Below, in pieces: positions 15,505 to 17,948 of a stretch of DNA of 17,948 nucleotides; positions within the stretch are counted from its first letter, which is position 1, and each line of letters starts with the position of its first letter. The DNA comes from Mageeibacillus sp. UBA1243 (GTDB lineage Bacteria > Bacillota > Clostridia > UBA1212), in the NCBI GenBank assembly GCA_002308595.1, contig DBWH01000038.1:1-17948 (forward strand). Direction: 5' to 3'. Made by a program: the position numbers and the translations under genes. A model generated the notes under the pieces. It was not told where the DNA came from. It saw only the letters and a program-made list of their open reading frames with translations, and ran no database searches.

Positions 15505-17948
15505 ATGGTTAATGTACATGAAGTCTCACACGGTAAGAGTAAGAGGTACAGCTATTCGAGAAACGAAGAAGTTTTTGAGATGCCTAATCTCATAGCGGTC
15601 CAGAAGGAATCCTACGAGCATTTCTGCAAAGTGGGTCTCAAGGAAGCGTTTCGCGATATCTCACCTATTACTGACAGCACGGGAAAACTTCAGCTGGAGT
15701 TCGGCGAGTACACAATTGACTCGAAGACCAACTATACCATTGAGCAGTGCAAAGAGCGTGACGCCACGTATTCTTCGCCGCTCAGAGTTATGGTTCGTTT
15801 TACCAACCGGAACAACGACGTCCAGATTGAGGAACCTATTTTCCTTGGCGATTTCCCCAAGATGACGGACAATGGTACGTTCGTGCTCAACGGCGCGGAG
15901 CGTGTCATTGTAAGCCAGCTTGTGAGGTCCCCCGGCGTGTACTTTGAGAAGAATGTCGACAAAGGCAAGAACCGCGAGACCATCAATATGACCATCATCC
16001 CTAACCGCGGTGCATGGATCGAGTGCGAGATAGACCACACGAACGTCGTGCAGGTGAGAATCGACAGGAACCGCAAGGTTTGCATGACGACTTTCCTGCG
16101 TGCTCTCGGCTACAGCTCCGACGAGGATATCGCAAATCTTTTCGCCATTGCCGGCAATGCGATGGTTCCTTCCGATGAGGTTGCGAACTTCGACAAGCTC
16201 GATGAAAAGATCACAAAGACGATGGAGAAAGAGACTCCCGCAAGAACTCATGAAGAAGAACTCATGAGAAAAGGCGACAGAGCTCTCCTTGAAATACACA
16301 GAAAGCTCAAACCGGGCGAGCCCGCGACAGTCGAATCCGCAAGGTCACACCTCTACGGACTTCTTTTCGAGCCCAGAAGGTACGATCTCGCCAAGGTCGG
16401 CCGCTACAAGCTCAACAAGAAGCTTGCTCTTGCCGCAAGAATCACCGGCTTCAAGGCAGCTTTCGATATCATCGATCCTTCAACGGGCGACTTCTTCGTC
16501 AAGAAGGGTGACGTAATCACAGAGGACGTTGCGTACCAAATTCAGGACGCAGGCATCAACGACGTGGTTATCGAGGTTTCCGGACTTAAGTACGTCCGCG
16601 TAATCGGAAACAACACCGTTGACATGAAGAACTTCGTAGAGTTCGATCCCAAGGAAATCGGAATCGAGGACAGAGTTAACTACACGGCTCTCTCCGAGAT
16701 GCTCGAAGCCTACAAGGACGAGCCCGTCGAGGAGCAGAAGAAGATATTCGCCGAGAACATCAACGAGCTCCTTCCGAAGACTGTCACCGTAAACGACATC
16801 ATCGCCTCTATAAACTACATTCTTTATATTACAGACGGCGTCGGCAATTTCGACGATATCGACCACCTCGGAAACAGAAGAATCCGCTCAGTCGGCGAGC
16901 TTCTCCAGAACCAGTTCAGAATCGGTCTTGCAAGACTCGAGCAGGGCGCAAGGGACCGTATGGCATCGATGGACGTCAGCACGATAACGCCAACGTCACT
17001 CGTAAACATCAGACCCATCAATGCGGCCATCAAAGAGTTCTTCGGATCCAGCCAGCTCTCGCAGTTCATGGATCAGACGAACCCGCTTGCCGAACTTGCT
17101 AACAAGAGACGTCTCTCGGCTCTCGGCCCCGGCGGTCTCAACCGCGACAGAGCGACATTCCAGGTCCGCGACGTTCACTACTCCCACTACGGAAGAATGT
17201 GCCCGATCGAGACTCCTGAAGGTCCTAACATCGGTCTTATCGGTTCGCTCTCGACGTTCGCAAGAGTAAACAACTACGGCTTCATCGAGGCTCCTTACCG
17301 CCGCTACGACAAGTCCAGACAGGTGGTTACGAAAGATATCGACTACCTCATGGCTGACGAAGAGGACCGGTACATCGTTGCACAGGCTAACGAACCCCTC
17401 GACGAGGAAGGTCACTTCAAGAACTCCAAAGTGGTCTGCCGCTACAGAGACGAATTCATCCAGGTTGAACCTGAGAGAGTTGACTACATGGACGTTTCAC
17501 CGAAGCAGGTTGTTTCGGTAGGCGCAGCTATGATCCCGTTCCTCGAGAACGACGACGCATCCCGTGCACTGATGGGATGTAACATGCAGCGTCAGGCAGT
17601 TCCGCTCATCAGATCCGAGTCCCCGATCGTCGCAACGGGCATCGAGTACAAGGCAGCCGTTGACTCCGGCTCCGTGGTTCTCGCTAAGAAGGCCGGTGTT
17701 ATCAAGGACGTGACCGCAAGAGAGATCATCATTGACAATGACGACGGAACGGAAGATACGTACCACCTCCTGAAGTTCATGCGCTCCAACCAGGATACCT
17801 GCATCAACCAGAAGCCCATCGTAAAGAAGGGTGAGAGAGTTCTCGAAAAGCAGGTTATCGCAGACGGTCCTTCGACCGACAAGGGCGAGATCGCGCTCGG
17901 CAGAAACATGCTGATCGCCTTCATGACCTGGGAAGGTTACAACTACGA
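15505..17948 (+). CDS. rpoB: RNA polymerase beta subunit, N-terminal 814 codons (partial)
   Basis: The frame is open from ATG 15505 to the window end. The SD GAGGTG (15489-15494) lies 10 bases upstream. The N-terminus [76 protein letters not shown] and [18 protein letters not shown] are unmistakable RpoB blocks of Firmicute type. The rifampicin cluster sits near residues 519-540, about 50 residues later than in B. subtilis. The difference comes from longer spacers around 215-250 and 385-430. Within the cluster, Asn533 occupies the position of E. coli His526 and Ala532 that of Thr525, while the Asp516, Arg529, Ser531 and Ile572 equivalents are conserved. The gene has its own promoter and is not preceded by rplL. 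Confidence 0.97.
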   Translation, partial: MVNVHEVSHGKSKRYSYSRNEEVFEMPNLIAVQKESYEHFCKVGLKEAFRDISPITDSTGKLQLEFGEYTIDSKTNYTIEQCKERDATYSSPLRVMVRFTNRNNDVQIEEPIFLGDFPKMTDNGTFVLNGAERVIVSQLVRSPGVYFEKNVDKGKNRETINMTIIPNRGAWIECEIDHTNVVQVRIDRNRKVCMTTFLRALGYSSDEDIANLFAIAGNAMVPSDEVANFDKLDEKITKTMEKETPARTHEEELMRKGDRALLEIHRKLKPGEPATVESARSHLYGLLFEPRRYDLAKVGRYKLNKKLALAARITGFKAAFDIIDPSTGDFFVKKGDVITEDVAYQIQDAGINDVVIEVSGLKYVRVIGNNTVDMKNFVEFDPKEIGIEDRVNYTALSEMLEAYKDEPVEEQKKIFAENINELLPKTVTVNDIIASINYILYITDGVGNFDDIDHLGNRRIRSVGELLQNQFRIGLARLEQGARDRMASMDVSTITPTSLVNIRPINAAIKEFFGSSQLSQFMDQTNPLAELANKRRLSALGPGGLNRDRATFQVRDVHYSHYGRMCPIETPEGPNIGLIGSLSTFARVNNYGFIEAPYRRYDKSRQVVTKDIDYLMADEEDRYIVAQANEPLDEEGHFKNSKVVCRYRDEFIQVEPERVDYMDVSPKQVVSVGAAMIPFLENDDASRALMGCNMQRQAVPLIRSESPIVATGIEYKAAVDSGSVVLAKKAGVIKDVTAREIIIDNDDGTEDTYHLLKFMRSNQDTCINQKPIVKKGERVLEKQVIADGPSTDKGEIALGRNMLIAFMTWEGYNY

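Noticed and set aside
1..17948. CRISPR arrays, tRNAs, insertion sequences, phage or defence genes
   Set aside because: No regularly spaced direct repeats, no tRNA cloverleaf with TTCGANNC plus acceptor pairing, and no transposase, integrase or defence-like product was recognised on either strand.

Overview
The window is a chromosomal segment of moderate-to-high GC that looks like a Clostridia-type Firmicute, possibly a gut or rumen lineage near Oscillospiraceae. This rests on four things: a PyrK/class 1B PyrD pair inside a packed pyrimidine operon, purine-rich GGAGG ribosome binding sites, Firmicute-style RpoB sequence, and TTGACA-N17-TAAAAT promoters. The genus cannot be named from sequence alone. 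Most of the window is housekeeping. The least explained part is a very large lipoprotein gene in the middle.

Positions 1-4838 (+) hold the 3' end of a pyrimidine operon: carB (partial), pyrK, pyrD, pyrF, pyrE, pyrB, pyrI. Every junction from pyrK to pyrI overlaps or is nearly touching, and most carry an SD inside the previous gene. Together the products cover carbamoyl phosphate synthesis (large subunit), aspartate transcarbamoylase catalytic and regulatory chains, NAD-linked dihydroorotate dehydrogenase, orotate phosphoribosyltransferase and OMP decarboxylase. carA and pyrC are not visible. A strong hairpin at 4871-4910 ends the operon and also serves the convergent operon.

Positions 4919-10675 (-) read right to left: gltX with its own terminator, then a promoter directly beside that terminator, a 1040-residue predicted lipoprotein of unknown function, and a YhcC/TIGR01212-type radical SAM gene 8 bases after it.

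Positions 10794-12331 (+) carry a promoter, a YbaK-type Cys-tRNA(Pro) deacylase and a D-2-hydroxyacid dehydrogenase. A hairpin at 12349-12380 separates them from the convergent threonine operon (thrC then hom, minus strand, 12405-15123). thrC is divergent from rpoB, whose first 814 codons run off the right end. Both genes have near-consensus sigma-A-type promoters in the 381-base gap.

The best points for a second look are: the giant lipoprotein; an Asn at the RpoB position equivalent to E. coli His526 (a rifampicin-resistance position); rpoB standing apart from rplJ/rplL; a strongly over-represented octamer CATTGGCG/CGCCAATG; and a shortened ACT-like tail on homoserine dehydrogenase. No rRNA, tRNA, CRISPR array, insertion sequence or phage gene was recognised.
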